A stretch of DNA of 64,000 bases from contig JAQOTA010000047.1 in the NCBI GenBank assembly GCA_029532415.1, positions 310,001 to 374,000 of the forward strand. The letters run 5' to 3'. How positions within the stretch are numbered: position 1 is the stretch's first letter; every line of letters starts with the position of its first letter. The notes under the pieces are model-generated. The model searched no databases, was not told where the DNA came from, and saw nothing but the letters and a program-made list of their open reading frames with translations. Source of the stretch: Marasmius tenuissimus (Eukaryota; Basidiomycota; Agaricomycetes; Agaricales; Marasmiaceae). The translations under genes and the position numbers were made by a program. Positions 1 to 12,933 of the stretch are shown here, one piece after another.

Positions 1-2
1 AC

Positions 3-125
3 GAGATAAGGAAAGCTGGCATCGACTTCCAGTTAACCTTCCCAGACGAACCTCAGCCTGCTGATCCCCCAGAAATTCAGGAATATTCAGTGGAGGAGGA
101 GGATGAATTCGAGCTCTGGCTGTGA
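3..125 (+). CDS. 3' end of an unidentified protein gene (partial)
   Basis: The reading frame is open from the window edge to a TGA at 123-125 and encodes about 40 C-terminal residues. They are rich in Asp, Glu and Pro and end in an acidic run followed by FELWL. No domain is recognisable in so short a piece. The gene enters from the left edge, so its start, length and family cannot be seen. It lies tail to tail with the dehydrogenase gene that ends at 527. The coding call rests only on the open frame and amino-acid composition. Confidence 0.45.
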   Translation, partial: EIRKAGIDFQLTFPDEPQPADPPEIQEYSVEEEDEFELWL

Positions 126-526
126 AGGTTTAGCTCTCTCGTTTGCCCTCGCGCGTTCCGCGATAGTATTGGTCGATGAAGAGGACGTACTTTATATACT
201 TATGTACCTACTACTTACTTATCTCCAACATGGTACCATTCCTACACTCTGGCCTGAATGAGACAAAGCCGCAGGATATACATCCAGGAACTGTGCACAA
301 TTTGGCAGATATACCCAGTCGCTCAACCCACCTCAATTTATCAGTACCTATCGCAACACGGATAGCTGTGGCTCGGAATCCTGAATCTTTGATGTCCTGA
401 GAGCTCCTTCGCAAATTACCCGGTAGCAGCAACTATATATCGGCGGAGATTATGTACATGTCTAATAAAAAGTAAATACCAGATAAAAATGTTCCCGTGT
501 AGATAACACATACACCCAGTAAGTAA
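126..526. other. intergenic, between two convergent genes
   Basis: This 400-bp stretch separates the stop codons of two converging genes. Short ORFs on both strands have no coding character. An AT-rich piece around 440-500 with AATAAAAAG could serve 3'-end formation. Nothing else is seen. Confidence 0.6.
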
Positions 527-3447
527 TCATGTCACGACCCTCACTACAACAGTCCCTCCTCCCTCCAAGCCTCCGTCGACTCGGAATACCTCGTGTGCTC
601 TCTCAAAAGTGACGACTCTCCCGTCTCCAACGAATGGTCGAAGCTCACCGCTCCCTGTGCACTCCCCCAGAAGTTTAGCCAACCCTGCAGCAACATCACC
701 GCCCTCGAAATCGACGTCCTGGTCGACACTGACCCAACTATAGGCCACTCTGCATGACCCATTACCATCGGCACCCTTCATGCTCCTCAGCGATGCCTTG
801 AAGTGATCGGATGCAGAGGGCACAGGTCGTAGGGGAAAGTCTCCAACAATCGTCGTAAATTGCTTTACGCCATGAGAGTCAGACGCGGAATTTCCTCCTC
901 GACTCAACAGCTTCTTCCCCAGCTCCCAGATACCTTTGCCCCCCACCGTGTCCAGTATTCCGTCAAACACTTCATTGTCCTCTATCATCTGCTGAACCGC
1001 TCCCGCGAGCCCTCCATCGACGTCACCGGCGTCAAAGATAACTTCATCTGCGCCCCAACTCGTGACTCGCTCCTTTATCCTCTCCATCTCTTCCTCCTCT
1101 TGCGTATGACTCCCGTTCCGCAACGGCGCGTGAACGCAGACACGCCATCCTCTATTAACGAGCATCTGAGTGGCCACAGCGCCAACACCGTCATGCCCTC
1201 TGATCACGAGGACTCTCCCCTTGGTGTGACTTCCCCACCCGGCCGGGTTTACAAACGTTCTGACAGCGCGGTAAGCTTGTACGCCACATGCTGGAAGTAG
1301 AGCGAGCTCCTCGAGCGTCAGCTGTGTCTTGGACGGTGATAGGGGCGTCTCCGGTGACAATACTCGTGTAGGCGTATACGCCGGATACCGGGAGTCGTGA
1401 GGTTCGTGTTCAAACCTCTCAGCCGGAAGCACAGGGGAAGGTGAAAAGGTTGATGTGGGGTCAATGAGTGCCGAAGGAGGGAGAGCTGGATGTGGGACTG
1501 AATGTATTCGATGTCGATCGACGACGACAAACTCCTGGAGCGCACCACACTACACCCGAAATTGAGATTGTGTGAGATTGGACAACGACAATGGAATGAA
1601 AAGTCTCATACCTTCCGCACATCAAGCAATCCAACCACCCACTCTCCCTTCTTCCTGGCACCTCCCTCATCACCAACTTCGATTATTCTCCCCACGAAAC
1701 TTCGTCCAGGGATAAAGCCGACCTCTGGTTGCTTCAGTTTCGAGGTCGAGGTTGCGGATGCAGACGAGTTACGTCTCGTGCCCCAGTTTCTCTTGACCGT
1801 TCCATCGTCACTATCCCGTCCACTCTCACTCAACGACCGTCGCTCGAGACTGACAACCTCCGTGAATATCCCGCTCAAACTAGCATCTACACCATCAACG
1901 CCCACCGCCCATATCTGGACCAATGCGTGTCCTTCGGGTACTTGTGTCGGAGGCTTACGATAACTCGTGAATGAGAACGGACTCTCCTGCCGACCCTTCC
2001 CTTTCGCTTTCACCAAGTCCTTGTCTTTTGAAAGCCACGAAAATCTCTTCGAAGAGGACGCTGATGATGATAGCCCACGTGTCACCTCGACACTAGCCAT
2101 CGTAGTCTGCGCTACGCCACTCCTCGTTAGATCGACTTTGCCTGTCTTCTTCCCGGGCTCGAGGAACCCAGAAGAAGGGGGCGGTGCTCGGGGAAGGGTG
2201 AGTGAAGTATAGCCTGGGGTACCGTACGAGGGCAGCGAAGGCGTGGTCGTCGCATGGGCGGTATAAGCAGAGGAGGAAACGGATGAACTTGAAAAAACGT
2301 CGTCGTCTCTTCCGAGAGCGACCGCAGCAATGTCTTCAAGAGAACGTGATCTTCGCCGCGACAGATTGGGGCGAACGGGAGGAGTTGAATGTGAACTTGA
2401 GCGGGTGCTACTGCGTCGTTTGGGCGAGGAGATATTGCTGGCTGACTTCCCTTTGGATTGAGAGGACTTTGAGTTGGCGCGACTGATTGATGCAGAGATA
2501 CCCTCATCCTCTTCCACCAGGGTCGTCATGGTAGTAGGCTGGTACTTGTTCGCAGAGCTCGATCGGGAAGACTTGCGAGCTTGGGTTCCGTTCTTCCTCC
2601 TTGAGCTGCTGGAACCGGAACTGGATGGTGTTGAAGGTGGAGGTACCAGCCACCGGACATCCTTCGCCCACTCCTCGCTTGTCGTCGAAGTCTCCCTACC
2701 CTTTGCTTTCGACCTGCCCTTGTTCGAGGAGCGTATCGAAGGCTCGGGAGTCGTCAGAGCTGTAGAGCCGCTCGAAGAGGCGTATGATGAGAAGATGGAG
2801 TGGCCATCCGCTGAAGACGAGTCGGCCGATGTCGACGCAATCGAATGTGAGCTCGGTGTCCTCGTTACGGGCGAGAACGTCGGGGGCGTTGCTGGATCCG
2901 ATGGCGATAACCGTGGGGAAGATGCATGTGTAGGAGTTCCTGGCACAGAGGCCGTGCTGGCAATGGAAACCCTGGGCGACGTATTCGGTGTGTAAAATAC
3001 GTCGTCGTCGGAATCGCTGGCCTCGTCGCCGCTCGGCGTCTCATTCACCTCTGTCAGAGTAACTTCTGGGGTTGAAAACGACCGTGAATGCCGTTTGGCC
3101 TGAGACTCATCTTCGTGAATTCGGTTGGGCCTCTGAGCTCGCCGTTAACTTGGAGCCGATTATCGTTCTCGTTGAGGACTCACCTCGTCAACAGCCATTT
3201 CGGTATTCGTCAGTCTTCTCGTCTGAACTGTGGCAGCCTCTAGTCCATTTCCCTCAAATCCATACTTGATTGCTGCCACCGAACTGACTTTCAACGCCTC
3301 TGCTTCTACCTCCATCGCAATCTTCACCATATCATTTTTCGCCGAATAATACTCCTTCTTGTCGACCTGCGGAAACGAATATGATTGTGATGGGCGATTT
3401 AGGAGAGTTTGCCATAATGAAGGTGATTTTCCTGTCCTTCGGGGCAT
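527..3447 (-). CDS. medium-chain dehydrogenase/reductase (quinone oxidoreductase-like) with a long disordered N-terminal extension
   Basis: Three exons are supported: 3447-3184, 3132-1612 and 1534-527, giving about 930 codons. Both introns (3133-3183, 51 nt; 1535-1611, 77 nt) have GT-AG ends and keep phase 0. The N-terminal ~430 residues are Ser/Thr/Pro-rich and look disordered. A GroES-like fold follows (EGHALVQIWAVGVD, then GFIPGRSFVGRIIEVGDEGG, and across the second splice EFVVVDRHRI). Then comes a Rossmann domain with VLVIRGHDGVGAVATQ and a substrate-site-like DGILDTVGG. MDR enzymes reduce or oxidise small carbonyls or quinones with NAD(P)H and are usually about 350 residues, so the extension is unusual. 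No catalytic-zinc Cys/His set is visible, which suggests a zinc-independent member. The start is uncertain: 3447 is the first ATG in the open frame, but another upstream exon is possible. Confidence 0.8.
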
Positions 3448-4764
3448 TTTCTTTACTCGAGAGTGCCAACCGAGGACCAAGCGACTCGAAGGTGAGGAGG
3501 AAATGAGCAAGAACGGGGTGAAATTCAATTACAATGTCGTCCGAACGGCGAATGCCCGATCCCTGTGCACTCATCGTTATGACGTCCGGCTGCATGTGAT
3601 GCGATGCTCATGTGTTGACTCCGTTCTCACGATTGCCAGGCGCTTATTAATATTCCGCGCCGATTCACCTTGTCTTCCGCCGCCACCACAGTGCGCATGC
3701 TTCGCGATCGTATCAACGTCGTCTATCAGCTCACCCATACTACATTGGGCTATGATATTCCTTACTCTCTGGGGAGTCCTGGCCGTATAAAATTCTCGAG
3801 TAAAGCAAGTCCCGTTGATCATTGATGCTGTTCCGCGCCTTCCCCGTCGGCGAGAGTTTTCATCATAATGTTCTCAGAAATCTTTGAAATACCCCCCCGA
3901 AATTGGATTAGTATAACCTACCTACGAGGAACTTTGACTCGGAGGATGTCGTGATCACAACTTGGGCTGCGACCGAGCTCAGGGTGAAGTACTGGTTGTC
4001 GCGACGGATATGAGTTGTATGTAAACACCTCACCCTAATCCCTTTTAAGTTGCTTTTAAGTATTTTTCAGTAGGAACGGATCACACCTGGGTCACATCCT
4101 CTTGCCTTACAGCAAAACTATCCTCTGTTGTGGCCTGACGTGTCGAAGCTACTGATATGGATCACTCCAAGGCGCACATGCCCTTCGGGCTCCAGGGTTT
4201 TCAAGAAACCGAAGCATCATCTTGGTGCTAATTCGGTACCAAAGCTGTATCAAGTCGTCTACGCCGGCAAGCCACCAAGTACTCGCTCTGCGAAGCTGAG
4301 GCCGCAGGGCATTCTCGCTTTGCACCTTGAGCATTGCGCAGAAGTGCTAGTGATAGACCCTCCGAGACGCTGGAGATCTCCCGTGGTGGTTCGTCTGCAT
4401 TTTCCACCTAGTTGCCAGGTCATCTACGCGTACTCGGCGTCCCGCTCGATTTATATAGAGATGACAAGTCGGACTTCACGGTCAGGCTCACTTCTTGAGG
4501 CACAATCCTGGACCCTGGTGGAGCTAAAAATACCTGGAGATTCTCCTTTTTCGACTCGAATCAGGGGGTCGCCGTTCAATGTCGACTGGCAGCCATCTAG
4601 GTGAACCCAACCCTTACTGGCATCTCAAGCCGTTGTCAGGATTGAGACGACTCTAGAAACAAAAGCAGAGGGATATTGGGTTCACTGGTGGATCTAAGAT
4701 TGGTCGATTAGCGACCAACGAGAAAGGATACTACCTGACATGTGCTAACAGCACACCCAGCAGA
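3448..4764. other. intergenic, no convincing gene
   Basis: This is the upstream region of the dehydrogenase. ORFs of up to 158 codons (4128-4604, +) lack a recognisable domain, splice context or biased codon use. A short + frame near 3696-3825 reads plausibly but has no partner exon. I see no repeat or RNA gene here. Confidence 0.5.
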
Positions 4765-4964
4765 TTGTCATCGGATGTATGGAGTGCGGGCTATTTAATC
4801 CTCTCACTCAGTTTACCGTCTCTCCTTTTGATACCCCTTGTCTTTGGACCACCCTCAAGCATGTTTCGGGGGGTCCTCTATGCGGTGGCTATCGGCCTAT
4901 TCTACCTCTGTCTCCCTGGTACGCGAGTTGAGACTGCAATCCATTATTCGATATTCACAAGGAC

Positions 4965-5575
4965 GTGCTACTTACCTCCCTCCCAGCAATCTCTCAGCAC
5001 GACGTCGCGGGACCGGAAGTGAGTCAGGTCGTCTTCGACGCTCAGCCAGAGCAAACGGAACATCCACAACCATCGGACCTGTTTTTATGGAGGTCAACGG
5101 AACTCCCTAGGTTGGGTAGACCTTCCGAACACTGTGAAGAGATCTGCGAGGTCTTCAAGGATTTAGAGGTGCGTCGCTATTGCTCCACCCCGTTTGCTCT
5201 TTTTCACAAGGTTTTCTCCCTCGAGTAGTCCGACTCAACGACCCTATGCACCAGTCCAACAAGCAAGAGACTTTCCTCCTGTATAAGTTGTGTGTCGACC
5301 GTCCGGACAGTCTTCGAAGGCGACGATAAAATTATGCAACAGGGGCAAACGATCATGGACTGTGAGTCTTCCCTCCGAATTCTCGGAGGACATGCCAGAG
5401 CAATGACCCTATGTTCTCGCTCCTGTCAGCATTCGCCAATGCTTGCCACACCTCCGGACTGCTAGTCGAACCCCAATCCATTCAGTGGAGCTCCTCGCCG
5501 CCTAGCTATCCGGTCTATCCCATCGTAGTGGGGTGGTGCTCAGTGACACTGATAGTAATCACGTCCTTCATCTAA
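4965..5575 (+). pseudogene. possible hypothetical gene or gene relic (unknown family)
   Basis: Several plausible exon pieces lie on the + strand. One ends with FKDLE at 5166-5168, directly before a GTGCGT donor. A second starts near 5311 (FEGDDKIMQQ), runs to 5361, then splices cleanly over 5362-5429 (GTGAGT...CAG, 68 nt) to an exon that ends at the TAA at 5573-5575. The last exon contains a WSSSPPSYPVYP segment and a hydrophobic tail. The last two exons join in frame without difficulty. The first piece does not fit the second in phase, so either an exon is missing or the gene has a frameshift. No family is recognised. An ORF just upstream (from 4765) has two hydrophobic stretches and may belong to the same locus. 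Confidence 0.3.
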
Positions 5576-6362
5576 GCTGCTCCGTCCCTTGTAGGCGCTC
5601 GCCGCCGGGGAATTTTCGGTTTCAGAATAACTTTCCATCCGACTGATGGTGTACGTAGGCCAGGCATCATTATGGAGAAGACGATGAACCTCTAGGCATT
5701 AGCAGCTTGCGCAGTACTCGTGAACCTGGAGCAAATGCCGGGGATACATAGTGCGTACTGATTTTGATCTGAAACTCGGTGATGCCACAGGGTCCATGCA
5801 GTCGTGTGCCACGAAATAGAGTTTGGAAACGGAAGGATCTCGCCCTGTTAACGGGTCGTGTGAGAGGACAGGCATTTTCTACCTCCCACAGCTGGGGCAA
5901 AAACCTATTTTGATGTGGAATATGGAGCAGAAATATGACGCCTTACCTTTCCGGTGAGTATTTTTGAGCCAAATATGCGGAATTCAATTCAGTTTCGACT
6001 ATTTCCAGTCCAAATATGTGTTGAACTGTGAGGCGTCATATTTTTCTGGCATATCTTCATGCAAATAATGTTCACGCCCAGCTGTGTCCGGGCCTTCGTT
6101 CATTGACGCTAGCTACTGATGCACTGAGCACGGATGACTGGATGTGGTGTTGAAATGAATGAAAAGTGTATATTTGATAGACGAAGTGTTACAGGTTTAG
6201 ATGCGGCTTCAAGATGAACCCAATTTGTGAAGAAAAGAGAAGAATATCGAAGAGTACTGGCCGAAATCATGCATGTGCAACATCTACGTCTATACCCTAC
6301 CATCGAGTCCCAGTTAAACCCTAATTACCGAAGACTAGAGTATCCAAAAAGAGGAAACATGT
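5576..6362. other. intergenic, contains an imperfect inverted repeat
   Basis: This DNA lies between the + strand relic and the 3' end of the laccase gene. Apart from the inverted repeat at 5931-6043 I see only short uninformative ORFs, for example 5670-5900 (-). Confidence 0.5.
5931..6043. repeat. inverted repeat, 16-nt arms
   Basis: The arm at 5931-5946 (AAATATGACGCCTTAC) matches the reverse complement of 6028-6043 at 15 of 16 bases. The arms are about 80 bp apart. Weaker similarity extends beyond them on both sides. The interior holds two copies of CCAAATATG. It could be a small MITE remnant or a hairpin. No target-site duplication was confirmed. Confidence 0.4.
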
Positions 6363-8879
6363 CTAAATTTCATCCGGTCCGAGAGCAGCGTAAGTGGGGC
6401 AAAGGTCCTTCCATGCATCTGAATGGCCAGAATCAGTCAAAAAGCTCACAGAAAGATCGACGATATCTTCTTGAACTCACCAGGAGGGTGAATAGCAGTC
6501 TCCCACTCAGGGACGCGCTCGGCGAAGACGACGGCAAAGCCACTGACAATATACGGATTAGAAACCGGTCGGCGAGGTCGGTAACAATGAAACAGACGTA
6601 CACTTCGAGATGCCAGTCAATGTGGCAGTGGAGGAACCAAGGTCCAGGATTGTCCGTGCGGAAACGGAAGGTAACATTATCGCCACCATTTCCGGTTCTC
6701 ACAACATCACGGCGAACCTAAAATACTCAATCGTAAATGACGGAGGGGTCGCAAGGGAAGGAAGACGTACAGGATTGGCGTAATTGTAGGTATCGCTACC
6801 AGCAACCCGGACGACATCGAACGCGTGCTGAACAAAGTGTGTGAGTGGTTGAAGTAACAGGAAAAAGTCTCAAGCTCACGCCATGCAAGTGGATGGGGTG
6901 GTCAAAGCCTTTGACACCACCTCCAGACATCGAGATCTCGATAGTGGAGTTGACAGGAAGCTCGTAGACAGATCCTTTAGGCATGAGGCTCTGCGGAGAA
7001 GTAGCTTCTCCATTCAAGACTTGAAGCAAGACAGGTAACGATGGACTCTCGAATTCCACGTCGTTGACCGCGAAGTGGTTACTAGACTAAGAAGTGAACC
7101 GACGTCAGGCAGATTTATCGTCGGGTTCCGAAAACGAACTCACTGTGCTGAAATGAAGGTGGATGGCATGATCGACACCTCCGGGGAAAGGTTCTCCTGG
7201 GGCTCCGGGATTCTCAGACGCGTGAGGCTGAAACAACGGTCAGTGAGGACCGACTGGTCGATAGGTAGATCGAGACGTACATGAAGGTCACTCTCCTTCA
7301 GTTGGTTACGTGGCCGGAAGTCGGTGGTTGGTTCGCTTTCGGGTGCGCCAACATAACGCAAGATGGCAGAATTGATACCACCGTTGAAGCCCTTGTCTCC
7401 GCTGCTTGGATCGGCATGAATCCCTGCAGAAGTGTTATAGATGGATGTAGTATTGTAAAGCCGGTTCTCACTCACAGTAGTTCCCGACGGGTTGATTCGC
7501 GTTCAACTACAAAGACGGTCAGCCGGTCGTTTGTGAGCTTGATTATCATACTCCTTACAATGGCGGAGTAGCGCTGGCCTGTATTTATTGGTGAGTGTCA
7601 CAGAGTGTGAATGAGAGTTTACGTTTTCAACCCACCAACAAAGATCTGGAATGAGTCCACAGTGACGGGCTCATGGTTGATTGAATCGGCCTCAATAATT
7701 GTCCTTGGTGGCGTTGAGTACATAGACCCTCTTGAACTCCGATACTTTCACTTACAGGTCGTGGTTGTCGATATTTACCGTGAAGTCTGGTTGACAGGCG
7801 GTATTGACGAAACGGAAGCGATACCTTTGGTGAGCATGATCAACTTTAGAGCCCCCTCAGATACTCGGAGGGAGAAACCGCACCGTTTTCCTTGTTCCAC
7901 CTGAATGACAGCGAGGTCGGTGCGTCCGCCGTCCTTCCAGCTATTGTGTAGTGTTGAGATGTGTGCAACAGGGATTGGTACAGAGGTGAACTTACCGGCC
8001 TAGACCATTGATCAACACCGAGTCGTGAGTCCTACATAAGCATACAGTCTGAGTTGGGTCCTTGCTGGAGTAATCGAGACTCACGGCAATACCAACTGTT
8101 TGGCAGGCGTATGGTACCAGTCCGAAAGCGAGATCACGGTGGTTTCTGTTTCAACGTAATGAGGCCGAGGGACCGTGTTACCATGAACGAGACACCTACC
8201 GTCATCAACATCGTACATCGACTTGAAGGGGTCCTCGGGGTCGTAAACCACAATGACGCCTCTCAAACCGTCGCAGTACTGAGTAGCTAGATATAGAGAA
8301 AGGACATCAGCACTGGAATCAAAAGCAATAGGACATGAGCTTACACAAATGAGAGTGGTACCAGAAGGTGCCAGCTTGGTTGGCAGTAGGATAGTCATAA
8401 AGGAAGCTCGTCTTATGAGCAATAGGACATTGATTGACGAACGCAGGGCCGTCAGCCCAGTTGGCACCGTCATTCTGGAAGAACCCGTGCCAATGCTGAG
8501 CGAATTGGGGTATAGTTGTGAGCTCGGAGGTCGATGAACGGATACTGTGCACTTACGATGCTGGTCGACTTCAAGAAATCTGGGTGGTCGAGGTTGTTGA
8601 TAACATTGACCTTGATTCGCTCGCCCTGCGTAAGATACGCCAGAGGTCAGACACGGACACGGCCGCCTTGCATCCAGAGACACAACTCACCTTCTGGGCA
8701 GTGATCAGGGGGCCGTCAACAGTCCCACCGGCGAGGACTGCTGTACGACTAAAACCGTCCGGAGCAACCACGGCGGTGTCGATAACCATATCACTGATAG
8801 GACCAACCGTCACGGCGTAAGACGCTCCGAAGAGGACAGATAGAGTGATGAACGAAAGAAGGGGTTTAAAGTCAGTCAT
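6363..8879 (-). CDS. laccase (secreted multicopper oxidase, AA1_1)
   Basis: Laccases oxidise phenols and reduce O2 to water outside the cell, in lignin breakdown and pigment formation. The ATG at 8879 opens a signal peptide ([20 protein letters not shown]) with mature protein from about AVTVGP. All four copper signatures are seen: L1 [16 protein letters not shown] and QCPI, L2 GTFWYHSHL followed across an intron by [10 protein letters not shown]3 HPIHLHG|HAFD, and L4 [14 protein letters not shown]. The 3' exons resolve as 7144-7227, 6880-7086, 6771-6827, 6602-6717, 6481-6542 and 6363-6418, joined by introns of 52-62 nt, ending AWKDLCPTY and a TAG at 6363-6365. Near the middle GQRYS and ANQPVGNYW are also typical. 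In L4 the residue ten after the copper Cys is Phe (VGF), the axial position typical of high-redox-potential class 3 enzymes. A TATA box lies upstream at 8961-8968. Confidence 0.95.
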
Positions 8880-8960
8880 CTTCGAAAACCTGTTGAACTG
8901 ATTCTGGGAGTCTCTAGGATGGTAGATGAGGGGGTGAATGGAGGCAATCAATCCAAGTCC

Positions 8961-8968
8961 CTTTTATA
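8961..8968 (-). promoter_or_regulatory. TATA box of the laccase gene
   Basis: TATAAAAG on the minus strand, about 85 bp before the laccase ATG at 8879. This is a usual spacing for an inducible fungal promoter. No transcription start was mapped. Confidence 0.55.
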
Positions 8969-10014
8969 CGTGACAAAGATGGAGGCCCAACTGAATGCCT
9001 TTCCTTCCCGGAGGAACGTAGAATGGGACCATTCAGTACTCGACGAACGATACACAATAGCAACCGTATGTTGCTACTCCTGCGACAAATCAACCGGCAA
9101 ACGAAGGGGAGCGGTTCCGAAGCGCGAGTTCTAAAAATAAAAAAGCCTCATGAGGTAAGTAAATACTCGCGGGCCTGGATGTGTGCATGTGGGTGCGCAG
9201 TTGAAGCGTCCTGTACTCCTCGTAGTAAGTACCTGCATGCGATACTGGCATCCAGTCTAGACCTGCAGATCGTATCCACCCGGTCAAACTTGTGGGAATT
9301 CCACAACGGTATGCCGGAAGACGACATCGGTAAACGCCGCCGGGGAGCAAACCCACAAGAGATACCGGAAGTGCCCATGTGAGGATGGGAACATTCGTCT
9401 ACATTCGTGCCCCTCCCAAAGTCTTTCCCCCCCCCAGTTTGAAGGCTCCCGGCTAGAGAGAAACTCTTGGAATGGCTGGGCTAATTGACTCGAGACTAGA
9501 AGCCCTGGATCCTTACCACTCAGAACAGGATAGATGATTCAGATATCGCCTGGCATTCTTCCCGACTCTGCTGTCGGTGCCGGTGAACGTTTGAACGTTT
9601 TAACCGTTGAAAGTTGTACGGATGAAGTGCGAAATCGTGGGTGGCACCGAAAATGATACGGCCCGGTCGAGCTTCGGGGCGGGGAGTCCAGGTAGTCGAG
9701 CAAGCAGGATTCAAATCAATTTGTGCTTGAGGGTCAGAGCCTGTAGTACCACTTGGGGAGACAATTGAGTGATTGTGGTTCGTGAAGAGACCTGGTCTGA
9801 GTGGTCAGAGTCAGACCCAGACGGTTGATGTGGTCCGAAGTCACGCGATTGACACCACGTGTGTGTTCGCGTCGCGTTGTCCAAATCGGGGAAAATGGAG
9901 CTGTTGCTGCTTGAACGCCAATCTCTTCGAGCCAAAGGGGGTCACATCGCCATCCGCTGCTCTCTACAACTTGAAAGAGCTCCTACTATATCTCTCCTTC
10001 AATTCCTCTCGATC
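8969..10014. other. divergent intergenic region between laccase and Dbf2-like kinase
   Basis: About 1 kb shared upstream of two divergent genes. It should hold both promoters. A short direct repeat of GAACGTTT occurs near 9586-9601, and a C-run lies near 9428-9437. Short ORFs here are not convincing. Confidence 0.55.
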
Positions 10015-12053
<2,039 letters not shown>

Positions 12054-12577
12054 CGACCTCTTCACGCTTTTTTTACCCTCTGATTGTAGGTTCGGCTCTG
12101 TATGTTTCGTGTTGTATGGTATAGGTGGATGGAAGGAGGAAATCCCATGGGTACGAGTTTTGTTATCGATTCATCTTCATGATGTCTGTCGAAATACTCT
12201 ATAGAAACGCTCCGTGATTGTAGTTCTTATTGCTTGAAGTTGTTCCCCCGGCACGATTCCAAACGTTCACGATCGACCCTGCAGATAGATTGGCCTGGAT
12301 ATACTAGTCCTCTTTTGCGCAGCCTTCACCGGTGTTTTGGTCTCGACTTTCGATCCTTTCAGAATTCGCCTTTGTATTACAAGACGAGGTTCTCGCGTCC
12401 CTCTTTCTTACGGCTTTACCCACCTTGTTAGACGACTTTGAGCGACGCCTGGGACTCGGACGAATCCTGTTGGGTTACTAGCAGCTGTTTTGACAGACAC
12501 ACGATCTGGACGTGTCCGTGCCTTGATACGCTTGGGTGGTTTGAATGACGACCCTGTACGGTGCAGCTACCTGAACC
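12054..12577. other. intergenic
   Basis: Downstream of the kinase and upstream of the small secreted protein gene. T-rich sequence near 12067-12075 may belong to the kinase 3' UTR. No gene, repeat or RNA is recognised. Confidence 0.5.
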
Positions 12578-12585
12578 CATAAAAG
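12578..12585 (+). promoter_or_regulatory. TATA-like element of the small secreted protein gene
   Basis: CATAAAAG lies 59 bp before the ATG at 12644, within the usual range for a core promoter. Confidence 0.35.
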
Positions 12586-12643
12586 CAGTCTTGTCTCTGG
12601 AACCCTCTCCCGGGCTCAGCCAGGTAACACCTCGTAGCCCTTC

Positions 12644-12933
12644 ATGCGCACTTTCTTCGTTCTTCTTACCGCTGCCCTACTAGGGCTTTTGGTGAGCATT
12701 GCGGCCCTAGAGTATTATCGTTCACTACTGACCGATCTGCCGAGTAGGTTACCTCTCCAGTCCCAGTCAACGGAGGTCTCGCAGCTCAAGGAGATCCTGT
12801 GTACCCCGCGACGGAGTATGATAAACGACAGAGAAGGATTCCGAATTCTGTCACAGTTTTGCGTTTGGTGAAGAGGCCTGAGACCAACTATGGAACGGTG
12901 ACGAATGTGGAGAAGACAAAACGAAACGAGTAG
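12644..12933 (+). CDS. small secreted protein (77 aa, spliced)
   Basis: Exon 1 (12644-12691) encodes MRTFFVLLTAALLGLL, a strong signal-peptide core. A 56-nt intron (12692-12747) with GTGAGC donor, CTGAC branch point and TAG acceptor joins in phase 0 to exon 2 (12748-12933), which ends in TAG. The joined product is 77 residues: signal peptide with likely cleavage near PVPVNG, then a basic, Tyr/Val/Thr-rich mature part. Lys-Arg at DKRQRR is a possible Kex2 processing site. There is no cysteine, so it is not a typical disulfide-rich effector. The unspliced frame gives a different, unlikely C-terminus. No family is recognised. It could be a secreted peptide precursor or a chance spliceable ORF. 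Confidence 0.5.

Noticed and set aside
4128..4604. 158-codon + strand ORF
   Set aside because: No start context, domain or family signature, and it lies in otherwise non-coding DNA.
9090..9382. Overlapping ORFs in the laccase-kinase spacer
   Set aside because: Both strands are open in several frames with no family match. The region is better explained as promoter DNA.
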